A stretch of 64,000 bases of DNA from Pseudomonas hydrolytica (GTDB taxonomy: Bacteria; Pseudomonadota; Gammaproteobacteria; Pseudomonadales; Pseudomonadaceae), in NCBI RefSeq assembly GCF_021495345.1, contig NZ_CP099397.1, positions 3,844,001 through 3,908,000 of the forward strand, written 5' to 3'. The notes beneath the pieces are model-generated. The model was not told the origin of the DNA. It ran no database searches and worked only from the letters and a program-made list of their open reading frames with translations. The position numbers and the translations under genes were made by a program. This document shows, in pieces, positions 35,295 to 46,646 of the stretch (position 1 is its first letter; every line of letters starts with the position of its first letter).

Positions 35295-36846
35295 GGGCAG
35301 GCAACTGGTAGCTCCAGGTTTCCGACAGGGGTTTGCCATCCTCGACCAGGGCTGCACGCATCTCCACCGGGCGCGCCTGATCCTTGACCTTGACCCGCAG
35401 CATCAGGCGCCAGCCCTTGCTCACCGGGTTGTAGCGCAGGCTGTCTTCTACCAGCTCGCCGTTGTCGTCGACGCTGACCTGCACCTGCGGCGCGGAATCC
35501 GCCGGGCGCTTGGCCAATTCCTCGCCGACGAAGTCCACCACCAGGGCGGTGCTGCCATCGGCCTGACGGATCAGGTTGGCCTGTTTGATGTCGCCCTCGG
35601 ACAGGCGGGTCTGGCTGACCATGGCCAGCTTCGGGTCGTGCAGCCCGGCGTCGTCACGGCTGAAGTGTAGGCGATAGGCCACATCCAGCGCCTCGCCCGG
35701 CGCCGGCAGCTTCTCGGGGCGCCACAGGGCGACGATGTTGTCGTTGGTTTCGTCGGGGGTGGGAATCTCCACCAGCTCGACGTGGCCCGCGCCCCAGTCG
35801 CCGACGGTTTCCACCCAGCCGCTGGGGCGCAGCTCGTAGCGGTCGTCGAGGTCCTGATACTGGTTGAAGTCGCGGCCGCGCTGCATCAGGCCGAAGCCGC
35901 GCGGGTTGTCGATGCGGTAGCTGCTCACGTTGAGGCGCTGCGGGTTGTTCAAGGGACGCCAGATCCATTCGCCGTTGCCGGCGGCAATGGCCAGGCCGTC
36001 GGAGTCGTGCAGCTGCGGGCGGTAGTTGGGGCGCGGCCAGGGCTGGTTGGCACCGAACAGGTACATGCTGGTCAGCGGCGCGATACCCAGCTTCTCGACG
36101 TTTTCGCGCAGGTACACCTTGGCCTGCACATCCAGCACGCTGTCGCGGCCGGGCTTGATTTCCATGCGGTAGGCGCCGGTGGCGCGCGGCGAGTCGAGCA
36201 ACGCGTAGATCACCAGGCTGCGGCGGTCGGGCTGCGGCTTCTCGATCCAGAACTCGGTGAAGCGCGGGAACTCCTCGCCGGACGGCAACGCGGTGTCGAT
36301 CGCCAGGCCGCGCGCGGAAAGACCGAACACCTGGCCCTTGCCGACGATGCGGAAGTAGCTGGCGCCGAGCACGCTCATCAGTTCGTCATGCTTGCCCACA
36401 TCGTTGAGCTGATGGATCACCTTGAAGCCGGCGAAGCCCAGGTCCTTGAGTTCGTCGCGATTGATCTGCAGGTCGGAGAAATCGAACATCGCCGGGTCGT
36501 ACTTGATTTCACGGGTGCCCTTGGCGGTCACCTCGTTGATCTTCACCGGCAGATCGAAATGCATGCCCTGATGGAAGAAGTACAGCTGGAACGGGGTCTT
36601 GCCGTCGCGCCAGTGGGCCTTGTCCTCGAGGAAGCGCACTTTCTGGTAGCCGGCGAAAGGCAGCTCGCGCAGGGCATCCGGCAGGCGGCTCTGCGGCTGG
36701 TTGTAACTCTCGGCAGCGAGGGCCTGGGCCTGGATGGCCACATCGTTCAGATCGAATGCCCAGCTCTGGGCCGCGAACAACAGGGGAAGCACACCGAGGG
36801 CCAGCTTGCCGGCCCTGCCCATACGAACTCCACAATCACGACTCAT
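35287..36846 (-). CDS. opgG: Periplasmic glucans biosynthesis protein OpgG (MdoG)
   Basis: A 519-residue periplasmic protein with a signal peptide (basic start, hydrophobic core [13 protein letters not shown], cleavage after AQSWA near residue 33). The mature part begins [18 protein letters not shown] and contains the conserved YQKVRFL and [13 protein letters not shown] stretches of the OpgG family. It acts on glucan branching or release in the periplasm. The start at 36846 is preferred; 36822 is also possible. First gene of opgG-opgH. Confidence 0.95.
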   Translation of the reverse strand: MSRDCGVRMGRAGKLALGVLPLLFAAQSWAFDLNDVAIQAQALAAESYNQPQSRLPDALRELPFAGYQKVRFLEDKAHWRDGKTPFQLYFFHQGMHFDLPVKINEVTAKGTREIKYDPAMFDFSDLQINRDELKDLGFAGFKVIHQLNDVGKHDELMSVLGASYFRIVGKGQVFGLSARGLAIDTALPSGEEFPRFTEFWIEKPQPDRRSLVIYALLDSPRATGAYRMEIKPGRDSVLDVQAKVYLRENVEKLGIAPLTSMYLFGANQPWPRPNYRPQLHDSDGLAIAAGNGEWIWRPLNNPQRLNVSSYRIDNPRGFGLMQRGRDFNQYQDLDDRYELRPSGWVETVGDWGAGHVELVEIPTPDETNDNIVALWRPEKLPAPGEALDVAYRLHFSRDDAGLHDPKLAMVSQTRLSEGDIKQANLIRQADGSTALVVDFVGEELAKRPADSAPQVQVSVDDNGELVEDSLRYNPVSKGWRLMLRVKVKDQARPVEMRAALVEDGKPLSETWSYQLPAHE

Positions 36847-37081
36847 CGACACACAGCCTCCAGGGCGACACGTATTGACAGGCAGCGACCAACCCACGGC
36901 TGGCCGCTACTCGAATTTGAAATCAGGCGAATGATGCAAAGACAGCGCGAGCAGAATGCGAGTGGCCAACCGGACGGAGACCTTCGCGCATCTACGAATT
37001 GTTTCTGCGCATTATTACCAGATCGTGATCTCCGGCACAGGTGCTCGCCAAGGTAAATTTTCGCCTCCTAGAGCCGCCACC

Positions 37082-39376
37082 TCAGGGGCGCGGCAGCAGT
37101 TCGAAACGGGCCTCCTGCACCGCCTGCGAGTCCAGCCCGAGCTGAACCCGGAAGGCACCCGGCTCGCTGACGTGTTGCAGGCTGGCATCGAAGAAACGCA
37201 GCATGCTTTCGTCGATCTCGAAGCTCAGCTCGCGCGCCTCGCCCGCTTCAAGCTTGACCCTGCGAAACGCCTTGAGTTCCTTCTCCGGACGGATCACCGA
37301 AGCGGCCTCGTCATGCAGGTAGAGCTGCACCACGGTGGCCCCGGGACGTGGTCCGGCGTTCTTCAGCGTGACGCTGACGCGGATGCGCTGGTCCGGGTGC
37401 ATGCGCTCGGCGGACAGCTTCGGCGCCGACAGCTGGAAGTCGCTGTAGCTCAGCCCGTAGCCGAAGGGATAGAGCGGGCCGGTGGCCTCCTCGAAGTATT
37501 GCGAGGTGTAGTTGCCGGGCGTGCCCGGTGTGTAGGGGCGGCCCAGGCGCAGGTGGTTGTAATAGGTGGGAATCTGCCCGACCGAACGCGGGAAGCTGAT
37601 CGGCAGCTTGCCCGAAGGGTTGTGCTCGCCGAACAGCACATCGGCGATGGCGTGGCCGCCCTCGATGCCGCTGTACCAGGTTTCCAGGATCGCATCGGCG
37701 TTGTCCTTCTCCCAGCCCAGCGCCAGCGGGCGGCCATTCATCAGTACCAGTACCAGCGGTTTGCCGGTCGCCTTGAGGGCGCGCAGCAGGGCCTGCTGGC
37801 TATCGGGCAGATCCAGGCGGGTGCGGCTGGAGGATTCGTGGGACATGCCGCGCGCCTCGCCCACCGCGGCGACAATCACGTCGGCCTGGGCGGCCAGGGC
37901 AACGGCTTCGTCCAGCATCGCCTGCGGCGTGCGCTTGTCCGGCACCACTTCCGGGCGGTCCCAGTTGAGCTGGTTGAGGTAATCGATGACCCGGGCATCG
38001 TCGGTGACGTTGGCGCCCACGGCATGGAGCAGCTTGCCCTGCCCGGCGAGCGCCGCCTCCATGCCCTGGCGCAGCGTCACCGCCTGCTCGGCCACCCCGA
38101 CCGCCGACCAGCTGCCGAGCATGTCCACCTGCGAGTCGGCCAGCGGGCCGATCAGCGCCACGGTGGCGTTCTTGCGCAGCGGCAGGGTGTCGCCACGGTT
38201 CTCCAGCAGCACCAGCGAATCGCGCGCCATGGCCCGCGCGTCGGCACGGTGCAGACGGCTCTCGGCGTTGACGTCCGCCGGATCGTCCTCGGCGCGGCCG
38301 ATGCGGCGGAACGGGTCGTGGAACAAGCCGAGGTCGTACTTGGTGTTCAGCACATGGGTGACCGCTTCATCCAGCACGCTCTGCGCGACCGCGCCGCTAC
38401 GTACCAGCGCCGGCAGTTCCTGATCGTAGAGCGTGTCGGCCATGCTCATGCCGACACCGGCGCTGATCGCCAGGCGTGCGGCCTCGCGACCATCGGCCGC
38501 CACGCCATGACGCAGCAGCTCGGTGATAGCGCCGTGATCGCTGAGCACCACCCCCTTGAAGCCCCACTGCCGGCGCAGCAGGTCATCCAGCAGCCATTTG
38601 TTGGCCGAGGCCGGCACGCCGTTGACCGCATTCAGGGCCACCATCACCCCGCCGGCACCGGCGTCGATGGCGGCGCGATAGGGCGGCAGATAATCCTGGT
38701 ACATGCGCAGCGGGCTCATGTCGACCACGTTGTAATCGCGCCCGCCCTCCACCGCGCCGTACAGGGCGAAGTGCTTGACGCTGGCCATGATGCGCTGTGG
38801 GTCGCTGGGGTCCTTGCCCTGGAAGCCGCGCACCATGGCGGCAGCGATGCGCGACACCAGGTAGGGGTCCTCGCCGAAGCCTTCGGAGGTGCGCCCCCAG
38901 CGCGGATCGCGGGAGATGTCCACGGTCGGCGCGAAGGTCATGTCCAGGCCGTCGGCACTGGCCTCCAGGGCGGCGATGCGCGCGCTGTTCTCGATGGCCT
39001 CGATGTCCCAGCTCGAGGCCAGGCCCAGGCCGATGGGAAAGGTGGTGCGGTGACCGTGGATGATGTCGTAGGCGAAGAACACCGGGATGCCCAGGCGACT
39101 GCGCAACGCCGCCTCCTGCATCGGCCGGTTGTCCGGGCGCACCACCGAATTGAAGGTGGCGCCGATGCGGCCGGCCGCCATCTCCTCGACGATGCGTTCG
39201 CGCGGCATGTCGCCGCCGATGCTGATCAGGCGCAGCTGCCCGACCTTTTCCTCCAGGGTCATGCGCCCCAGCAGATCGGCGATGAAGGCCGAACGGTCAT
39301 CGATCGAGGGCGCGGCGGCGAGCAGAGCGGGAGAGACGAACAGGGCGGCAAGAGCGAACTGACGCAGGCATTTCAT
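37082..39376 (-). CDS. bglX: Periplasmic beta-glucosidase, glycoside hydrolase family 3
   Basis: A 764-residue GH3 enzyme with a signal peptide (MKCLRQFALAALFVSPALLAA). The TIM-barrel domain has TLEEKVGQL, DIIHGHRTTFPIGLGLASSWD, and the nucleophile aspartate in GVVLSDHGA (about residue 290); the second sandwich domain has MSHESSSRTRLDLP; a fibronectin-III-like domain closes the protein (from about 670). It hydrolyses terminal beta-D-glucosyl residues in the periplasm. Its location next to opgGH suggests turnover of periplasmic glucans (inference). An in-frame ATG at 39388 is an alternative start. Confidence 0.94.
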   Translation of the reverse strand: MKCLRQFALAALFVSPALLAAAPSIDDRSAFIADLLGRMTLEEKVGQLRLISIGGDMPRERIVEEMAAGRIGATFNSVVRPDNRPMQEAALRSRLGIPVFFAYDIIHGHRTTFPIGLGLASSWDIEAIENSARIAALEASADGLDMTFAPTVDISRDPRWGRTSEGFGEDPYLVSRIAAAMVRGFQGKDPSDPQRIMASVKHFALYGAVEGGRDYNVVDMSPLRMYQDYLPPYRAAIDAGAGGVMVALNAVNGVPASANKWLLDDLLRRQWGFKGVVLSDHGAITELLRHGVAADGREAARLAISAGVGMSMADTLYDQELPALVRSGAVAQSVLDEAVTHVLNTKYDLGLFHDPFRRIGRAEDDPADVNAESRLHRADARAMARDSLVLLENRGDTLPLRKNATVALIGPLADSQVDMLGSWSAVGVAEQAVTLRQGMEAALAGQGKLLHAVGANVTDDARVIDYLNQLNWDRPEVVPDKRTPQAMLDEAVALAAQADVIVAAVGEARGMSHESSSRTRLDLPDSQQALLRALKATGKPLVLVLMNGRPLALGWEKDNADAILETWYSGIEGGHAIADVLFGEHNPSGKLPISFPRSVGQIPTYYNHLRLGRPYTPGTPGNYTSQYFEEATGPLYPFGYGLSYSDFQLSAPKLSAERMHPDQRIRVSVTLKNAGPRPGATVVQLYLHDEAASVIRPEKELKAFRRVKLEAGEARELSFEIDESMLRFFDASLQHVSEPGAFRVQLGLDSQAVQEARFELLPRP

Positions 39377-39594
39377 CGAGAGCGGCATCCAGGCTGCGAA
39401 GCGTTGTTGGAATGGCCGCCAAGATACTCCGAGTCCCGACGGTGCGCCTCTGGGGCAGTGCAAAAAAACCGGAGCACGACCCAGCGGCGCTCCAGCTATT
39501 GAGACCCCGGTTTTGCGCAAACTTGCGCTTTTTTTTCGCCGCCTCTGGCATTGCCCCCGTGCAGGCGTAGCATGAGCGCATCCCGGAGGATGCG

Positions 39595-40467
39595 ATGGCG
39601 CAATTCGAACACCTGCAGGTTTTCCAGAGCATGAGCCGCTCGCCCCACGCGCGGCTGCACGCCCATGCCGAGCTGGGCGATGGCCTGGCCGTGGCGCGCT
39701 GGAGCAATGCCCACGATGCCCGTGACTACCTCGCCCCCAGCCATCACACGCTGTCCTGCTACCTGGCCGGCGGCACCGGCACCTTTCGCCGCGAACGGCC
39801 GGGCGACAAGGGCGCCCCGGACAAGCTGTGCATTCTGCCGGCCGAGCACCAGTCGGCCTGGATCATCAATGGCGAGATCCAGCTGGCCCACCTCTATATC
39901 GAACAGGAGCAGTTCGCCCTCGGCGCGGTCGCCCTGCTCGACCGCGAGCCGCGCAGCCTGCAGCTGCAGGAGGCGACCTTTGTCGAAGACGCCGAGCAGG
40001 CCGTGCGCTTTCGCCGCCTGTGCGCGCTCGACTGGCGGGAACCGGGCGAGCGCCTGCTGGCCAGCAGCCTGGCCCACGAGCTGCTCGATCACGCCCTGCT
40101 CAATCAGGTCGGTCTGCGCCAGGGCCTGCGTCTGAAGGGTGGCCTGGCTCCGCTGCAGCGCAGACGCGTGCGCGACTTCATCGAACAGCACCTGAGCGAG
40201 CCGCTGCCCCTGAGCCAACTGGCCGCGCTCTGCGCCTTGTCGGAATACCACTTCGCGCGCATGTTCCAGGCCAGCTTCGGCCTGCCGCCGCACCGCTACG
40301 TCCTGGCGCGGCGCCTGGCCCACGCCTGCCGACTGCTGCGTCAGTCCGCGCTGCCGCTGGGCGAAATCGCCCTGGACAGCGGTTTCGCCAGCGCCAGCCA
40401 TTTCAGCAACCGTTTCCGCCAGGCGCTGGGGGCGACGCCGGGACAGTACCGCGCGGCCTTCCGCTAA
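39595..40467 (+). CDS. AraC-family transcriptional regulator
   Basis: A 290-residue protein with an N-terminal sensing domain (residues about 20-180) and a C-terminal AraC HTH pair (about 190-290; LSQLAALCALSEYHFARMFQASFG, then IALDSGFASASHFSNRFRQALGATPGQYR). A GGAGGA site lies eight bases before the ATG. It is divergent from bglX, separated by 218 bp, and may control it. Confidence 0.9.
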   Translation: MAQFEHLQVFQSMSRSPHARLHAHAELGDGLAVARWSNAHDARDYLAPSHHTLSCYLAGGTGTFRRERPGDKGAPDKLCILPAEHQSAWIINGEIQLAHLYIEQEQFALGAVALLDREPRSLQLQEATFVEDAEQAVRFRRLCALDWREPGERLLASSLAHELLDHALLNQVGLRQGLRLKGGLAPLQRRRVRDFIEQHLSEPLPLSQLAALCALSEYHFARMFQASFGLPPHRYVLARRLAHACRLLRQSALPLGEIALDSGFASASHFSNRFRQALGATPGQYRAAFR

Positions 40468-40474
40468 GCCGCGC

Positions 40475-40495
40475 CGGCGGGTATCACCCGCCCTA
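40475..40495 (+). terminator. Hairpin after the AraC gene
   Basis: GGCGGGT-ATC-ACCCGCC forms a 7-bp perfect stem eight to ten bases after the AraC stop codon. No T-run follows, so efficiency is uncertain. Confidence 0.45.
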
Positions 40496-40614
40496 CCGTC
40501 GGCAATCTCGCCGTGGCGCCTGCTAATCGCCACGCGGCTATGCGAAAATCTGTGGCTTTGCATTGCCGCGACCGATTTCATGCGCCAGACACTTTCGCCC
40601 ACGGGGCTTCGCTG

Positions 40615-43245
<2,631 letters not shown>

Positions 43246-43288
43246 GGCCACGCCGCACGATTACGGTGCGCAGCGCGCACCGGTTTCC

Positions 43289-43783
43289 TCAATCCGCGGC
43301 GTCGTCGCGCTCGGCTTCGGCATCGGCGCGGTTGCGCGCCCTGCCGCGCGTGTCAGGGCCGGCCACCGCCGGATAGCGCGCCGAAGCGTAGCGCACGATC
43401 AGAATCGCCAGCGCCAGCAGCAGGATGGCGCCAGAAACCATCACCACGCCCCAGTCCGGCTTGTGGTTGTGCGAAATATCCGAGATCAGCAGACGGGTCA
43501 GCGCGGTGATCGCCACGTAGATCATGAAGCGGATCGGCATATGGTTGGTCTTGAAGTAGATGCCCACCATCGCCGCCAATTCCAGGTAGATGAACAGCAG
43601 CAGGATGTCATCGACCGTGATATGGCCCTTGTCCAGCATGCCGATGAAGGTCATCACCCCCGCCCACGCCGTGATCGCCCCGATGGCGAACAGCGCCAGG
43701 TAGTGAAAGGCCTCCATCAGCAGATTACCCAAGGATTCCGCCAGGCCATGCATGCCCGTACGCAGACGTTCCGCCCAATTCAT
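43289..43783 (-). CDS. PsiE-family membrane protein
   Basis: A 164-residue inner-membrane protein with four hydrophobic helices (about residues 22-45, 58-78, 86-105, 112-133) and the conserved ILLLFIYLELAAMVGIYF and HMPIRFMIYVAITALTR motifs of the phosphate-starvation-inducible PsiE family. The tail is hydrophilic and rich in Arg and Asp. No pho box is evident upstream. Biochemical function unknown. It converges with the SNF2 gene. Confidence 0.85.
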   Translation of the reverse strand: MNWAERLRTGMHGLAESLGNLLMEAFHYLALFAIGAITAWAGVMTFIGMLDKGHITVDDILLLFIYLELAAMVGIYFKTNHMPIRFMIYVAITALTRLLISDISHNHKPDWGVVMVSGAILLLALAILIVRYASARYPAVAGPDTRGRARNRADAEAERDDAAD

Positions 43784-44013
43784 CCTGTACTACTCCCCCA
43801 GAAGGGCACGACGCCCCGAGCGCCCGAAATGGGCGTTCATCAAGAGGCCGATCATGCCGGAAAAACCATCCCCTCAGAATGATGCAAGGATGTGACCAAA
43901 AGCCACAGCGCGGCCGGTTTTCGCAAGCACGCCATGGAATGCCAGGTCGCCCGATTCGGCTGGGCAGGTGCAATACTGGCCAAATGGCGCAGAGTTCTTT
44001 ATGCTGCGCAGCA

Positions 44014-44029
44014 CTGTACAAACAACCAG
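44014..44029 (+). promoter_or_regulatory. LexA (SOS) box upstream of yebG
   Basis: CTGTACAAACAACCAG fits CTG-N10-CAG, the gammaproteobacterial LexA operator. It lies 40 bp before the yebG ATG, next to a -10-like TATGCT. YebG is a known SOS gene, which supports the call. Confidence 0.85.
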
Positions 44030-44069
44030 TTATTTCAATCGACACGCATGAAGGCAGACGAGGTGATGA

Positions 44070-44333
44070 ATGGCCGTCGAAGTGGTGTACCGCAGCAGCC
44101 GCGACCCGGAGCGCTTGTTTATGGATAAGGCCGAAGCCGATCGTTACGACAAGATGCTGGAGTTGGCCGAACGCCTGAGTGAGGTGCTGCACAAGGCGGT
44201 GCCGTCGCTCAGCGAGGAACAGGGCGAAGAGCTGGGCATCTTCATGGCCAAGAACCGCGAGATCTTCGCCAAGGCGTTCAAGAGCCAGCCCGATGCCCTC
44301 GACGAGCTGGAAAACGAAACCGCCGACGCCTGA
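44070..44333 (+). CDS. yebG: YebG-family SOS-induced protein
   Basis: An 87-residue soluble protein with the YebG start MAVEVVYRSSRDPERLFMDKAEADRYDKMLE split over two helices and the ELGIFMAKNREIFAKAF core. In E. coli yebG is DNA-damage-inducible and LexA-regulated; its mechanism is unknown. A LexA box precedes it, GAGGTGA is the ribosome site, and a strong terminator follows, so it is a monocistronic SOS gene. Confidence 0.93.
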   Translation: MAVEVVYRSSRDPERLFMDKAEADRYDKMLELAERLSEVLHKAVPSLSEEQGEELGIFMAKNREIFAKAFKSQPDALDELENETADA

Positions 44334-44346
44334 ACCAATCCCCTTG

Positions 44347-44379
44347 GCCCCGCCGTTCGCCCGGACGCGGGGCTTTTTT
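44347..44379 (+). terminator. Rho-independent terminator of yebG
   Basis: GCCCCGC (44347-44353) pairs with GCGGGGC (44367-44373) and is followed by six T. Confidence 0.85.
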
Positions 44380-44390
44380 AATAGCGCGCC

Positions 44391-44411
44391 CTAGGGTATG
44401 CCGTGCGCACC
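44391..44411. repeat. REP half-element (family 1)
   Basis: CTAGGGTATGCCGTGCGCACC is a slightly diverged single arm of the GTAGGGTGCGCC family, immediately beyond the yebG terminator. Confidence 0.6.
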
Positions 44412-44503
44412 GGGAAAACCTCGCTCCCTCGTGATACCGCTGACTTATGCGCAACCGAGCCGGCATTGCCCAGCGGTGCGCGCAGCCTGGTCGTCCCGCC
44501 CGC

Positions 44504-44755
44504 CTATGACGACTTACCGGCTCGCTCGCGATATTGCGCCGCCGCGCGCTCCAGCCAATCAGGCAGATCGCGCCGGCGCACGCCCTCGCGCTGCGCACGG
44601 GCCAGCTGCTCGAGCATGTACTGGCGCATCGGCTCGTCGCCTGCGGCCAGTGACAGCGCCAGGTCGCGATCGCTCCACTGACGGATGCGGCGAAACAGCC
44701 ACCAGTGGAAGTACAGCCCGGCGGCCGTGGTGACGACGATGATGAAGTAGTCCAT
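44504..44755 (-). CDS. Small membrane-anchored hypothetical protein (83 aa)
   Basis: An 83-residue protein with one N-terminal membrane helix (about residues 2-20, YFIIVVTTAAGLYFHWWLF) followed by a basic/acidic helical cytoplasmic domain (DLALSLAAGDEPMRQYMLEQLARAQREG). GAGGAGA lies eight bases before the ATG. No family recognised. The topology suggests a small inner-membrane regulator or subunit. Confidence 0.65.
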   Translation of the reverse strand: MDYFIIVVTTAAGLYFHWWLFRRIRQWSDRDLALSLAAGDEPMRQYMLEQLARAQREGVRRRDLPDWLERAAAQYRERAGKSS

Positions 44756-44830
44756 GGCATGTCTCCTCGTTCGCCACGCTAATCCAGCCCCCTGCTGGCG
44801 CCAAGTGCGGCATTGCCGCAGGGCCGTGGA

Positions 44831-45039
44831 CTAGCGGGCCGTTGAAAAACGTAGGCGACGACTGCATGGATGCAGGAGGTAGAGCGAAGCAGGAGCCCGA
44901 GCCGAGACAGCCAGTGCAATACCGATGGCGGCCCCGCAAAAACAGGCGAGGACGCGCAGTTTACGAGTTGTAAATGAGCAGCCCGACCCTGTTTTTAACG
45001 CAGCAATGGCAGCGCAGGTAGTTTTTCAACGCCTGCTAG
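44831..45039. mobile_element. MITE-like element with terminal inverted repeats
   Basis: The left end CTAGCGGGCCGTTGAAAAAC (44831-44850) and the inverted right end CTAGCAGGCGTTGAAAAAC (45039-45021) match closely, and both ends carry CTAG. The 209-bp interior encodes nothing convincing. Size, terminal repeats and lack of coding capacity fit a non-autonomous miniature transposable element. The GTTGAAAAAC core resembles ends of several Pseudomonas insertion sequences, but the parent cannot be named from sequence alone. Confidence 0.65.
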
Positions 45040-45061
45040 GCTCTGTGCGAGGAGGAGCAAG

Positions 45062-45466
45062 ATGATCCAGTGCAAGCGGGTGTATCTCGACGCCGCCGCG
45101 GACGACGGTCGCCGCGTGCTGGTCGACCGACTATGGCCGCGCGGCCTGGCCAAGGACCGGCTGCCACTCGATGCCTGGCTGCCACAAGTAGCGCCCTCCG
45201 CCGCGCTGCGCAAGGCCTTCGCTCATCGACCGGAGGCTTTCGAGGACTTCTGCAGCGCCTACCGGCGGGAACTGGCCGGCCATCCCGAACACTGGCAACC
45301 GCTGCTGCACTGGGCCGCCAGTGGCCGCCTTACCCTGCTGTATGCCGCCCGCGACGAGACGCACAACAACGCGCGGGTGCTGGCCGAGTTTCTCGAAGAC
45401 GAGTGGGAGCGCAAAGGCTCGCCCAGTTCGCCGGTCTGTTACCAGGGCGAGTTCGGCGGCGGTTGA
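45062..45466 (+). CDS. DUF488-family protein
   Basis: A 134-residue soluble protein with the DUF488 signatures KRVYLDAAADDGRRVLVDRLWPRGL at the N-terminus, WLPQVAPSAALRKAF (about residue 40) and LTLLYAARDETHNNA (about 90) with its conserved Asp/His/Asn. GGAGGAG precedes the ATG. Family function is unknown. It starts 22 bp after the MITE-like element, which may carry part of its promoter region. Confidence 0.88.
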   Translation: MIQCKRVYLDAAADDGRRVLVDRLWPRGLAKDRLPLDAWLPQVAPSAALRKAFAHRPEAFEDFCSAYRRELAGHPEHWQPLLHWAASGRLTLLYAARDETHNNARVLAEFLEDEWERKGSPSSPVCYQGEFGGG

Positions 45467-45524
45467 CCGACGCCCGGTGCCGAGCTAGCCTGCAGCCTTT
45501 CCCGTCATACCGAAGCCTTATTCG

Positions 45525-45650
45525 ATGACTTCCCTTACGCGCAGTCTCCACGCCGCCAACGCCGCCTCGCGCAGCGCTGTGGCCCTGCTTTGCGCGCCTC
45601 CACCTGTCTGCCGCGCCGGCACCCCTCCTCCCCCGCCGGCCAGCGTCTAA
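45525..45650 (+). CDS. Possible short leader ORF before the EamA gene
   Basis: A 41-codon frame (MTSLTRSLHAANAASRSAVA...) lies in the 286-bp gap before the EamA gene. It has no clear ribosome site and a proline/alanine-rich tail, so it may be chance. Nothing else is visible in this gap. Confidence 0.2.
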   Translation: MTSLTRSLHAANAASRSAVALLCAPPPVCRAGTPPPPPASV

Positions 45651-45752
45651 GCGGGCCACCCCCGCGACCATTCCGCTCCGTTTGTCATCGGTCTGACCGA
45701 GGCGCGTCTGCGCGCACGGAGCTCATGCGGATTTTTCGACAGGTGCTTCACC

Positions 45753-46619
45753 ATGCGTTTCGATACCACCTCACTGGCCGCTTGCGGCTCGACGGCACTG
45801 TTCGTGCTGCTCTGGTCCGGCGGCGCGATCTTCGCTCGCCTGGGTCTTGATCACGCCTCGCCCTTCGCCTTTCTCATCCTGCGCTTCGCCCTCGCCTGCC
45901 TGGCGCTGGCACTGATCGCCGCGTATTCGGGCACCTGGCTGCCCGAACGCGGCCTGCGCTGGCCCACGGCCAGGGCCGGGCTGCTGATGATCGGCGGCTA
46001 CAGCCTGTGCTACCTGCTGGCGCTGGACAGCGGCATCACCCCCGGTGTGCTCGCCACCCTGCTCGGCGTGCAGCCGATCCTCACCCTGATGCTGCTGGAG
46101 CGGCGCGCCTCGCCGTTGCGCCTGGCCGGCCTGCTGCTGGCCCTGCTCGGCCTGGCGCTGATCGTCGGCGACAGCCTGCTGCACGCCTCGCTGCCGCTGA
46201 CCGGCGTGCTGCTGGCGCTCGCCGCGCTGGTCTGCATCACGCTCGGCGCCATCGCGCAGAAGGGTCTGAACCAGACGCCCATGCGCGCCCTGCCGCTGCA
46301 GTACGGCCTGTGCCTGCTGGCCAGCCTGGCGCTGCTGCCGACCCAGGAGTGGCGGGTGCAGTTCAATGTCGGCCTGCTCCTGCCGCTGCTGTGGATGGGC
46401 CTGGTGATCTCGGTGGGCGCACAGCTGTTGCTGTACCGGCTGATCCGCGCCGGCAACCTGGTCAACGTCACCAGCCTGTTCTACCTGGTGCCGCTGGTCA
46501 CCGCCCTGCTCGACTACCTGCTGCTGGGCAACCTGCTGTCGCCCAGCGCCATGGCCGGCATGGCGGCGATCCTGCTGGGCCTGGCACTGGTGTTTCGCTT
46601 CGCCCCGCAAGGCCGATAA
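45753..46619 (+). CDS. EamA/DMT-family transporter
   Basis: A 288-residue inner-membrane protein with about ten hydrophobic helices in two EamA repeats (LFVLLWSGGAIFARLGLDHASPF near the N-terminus; second repeat from about residue 150, LLALAALVCITLGAIAQKG). Export of amino acids or related metabolites is the family role. It is convergent with the E2 gene at 46647. Confidence 0.9.
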   Translation: MRFDTTSLAACGSTALFVLLWSGGAIFARLGLDHASPFAFLILRFALACLALALIAAYSGTWLPERGLRWPTARAGLLMIGGYSLCYLLALDSGITPGVLATLLGVQPILTLMLLERRASPLRLAGLLLALLGLALIVGDSLLHASLPLTGVLLALAALVCITLGAIAQKGLNQTPMRALPLQYGLCLLASLALLPTQEWRVQFNVGLLLPLLWMGLVISVGAQLLLYRLIRAGNLVNVTSLFYLVPLVTALLDYLLLGNLLSPSAMAGMAAILLGLALVFRFAPQGR

Positions 46620-46646
46620 GTCCCGGCCCGGCGTCACGCCGGGCCA

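Noticed and set aside
36956..39502. 848-codon plus-strand frame opposite bglX
   Set aside because: Shadow frame of a complete GH3 gene; no ribosome site or family.
43255..43286. GGTGCGC-AGC-GCGCACC hairpin between the SNF2 and PsiE genes
   Set aside because: Probably a simple convergent terminator or degraded REP arm; too short and without a T-run to list as a separate element.
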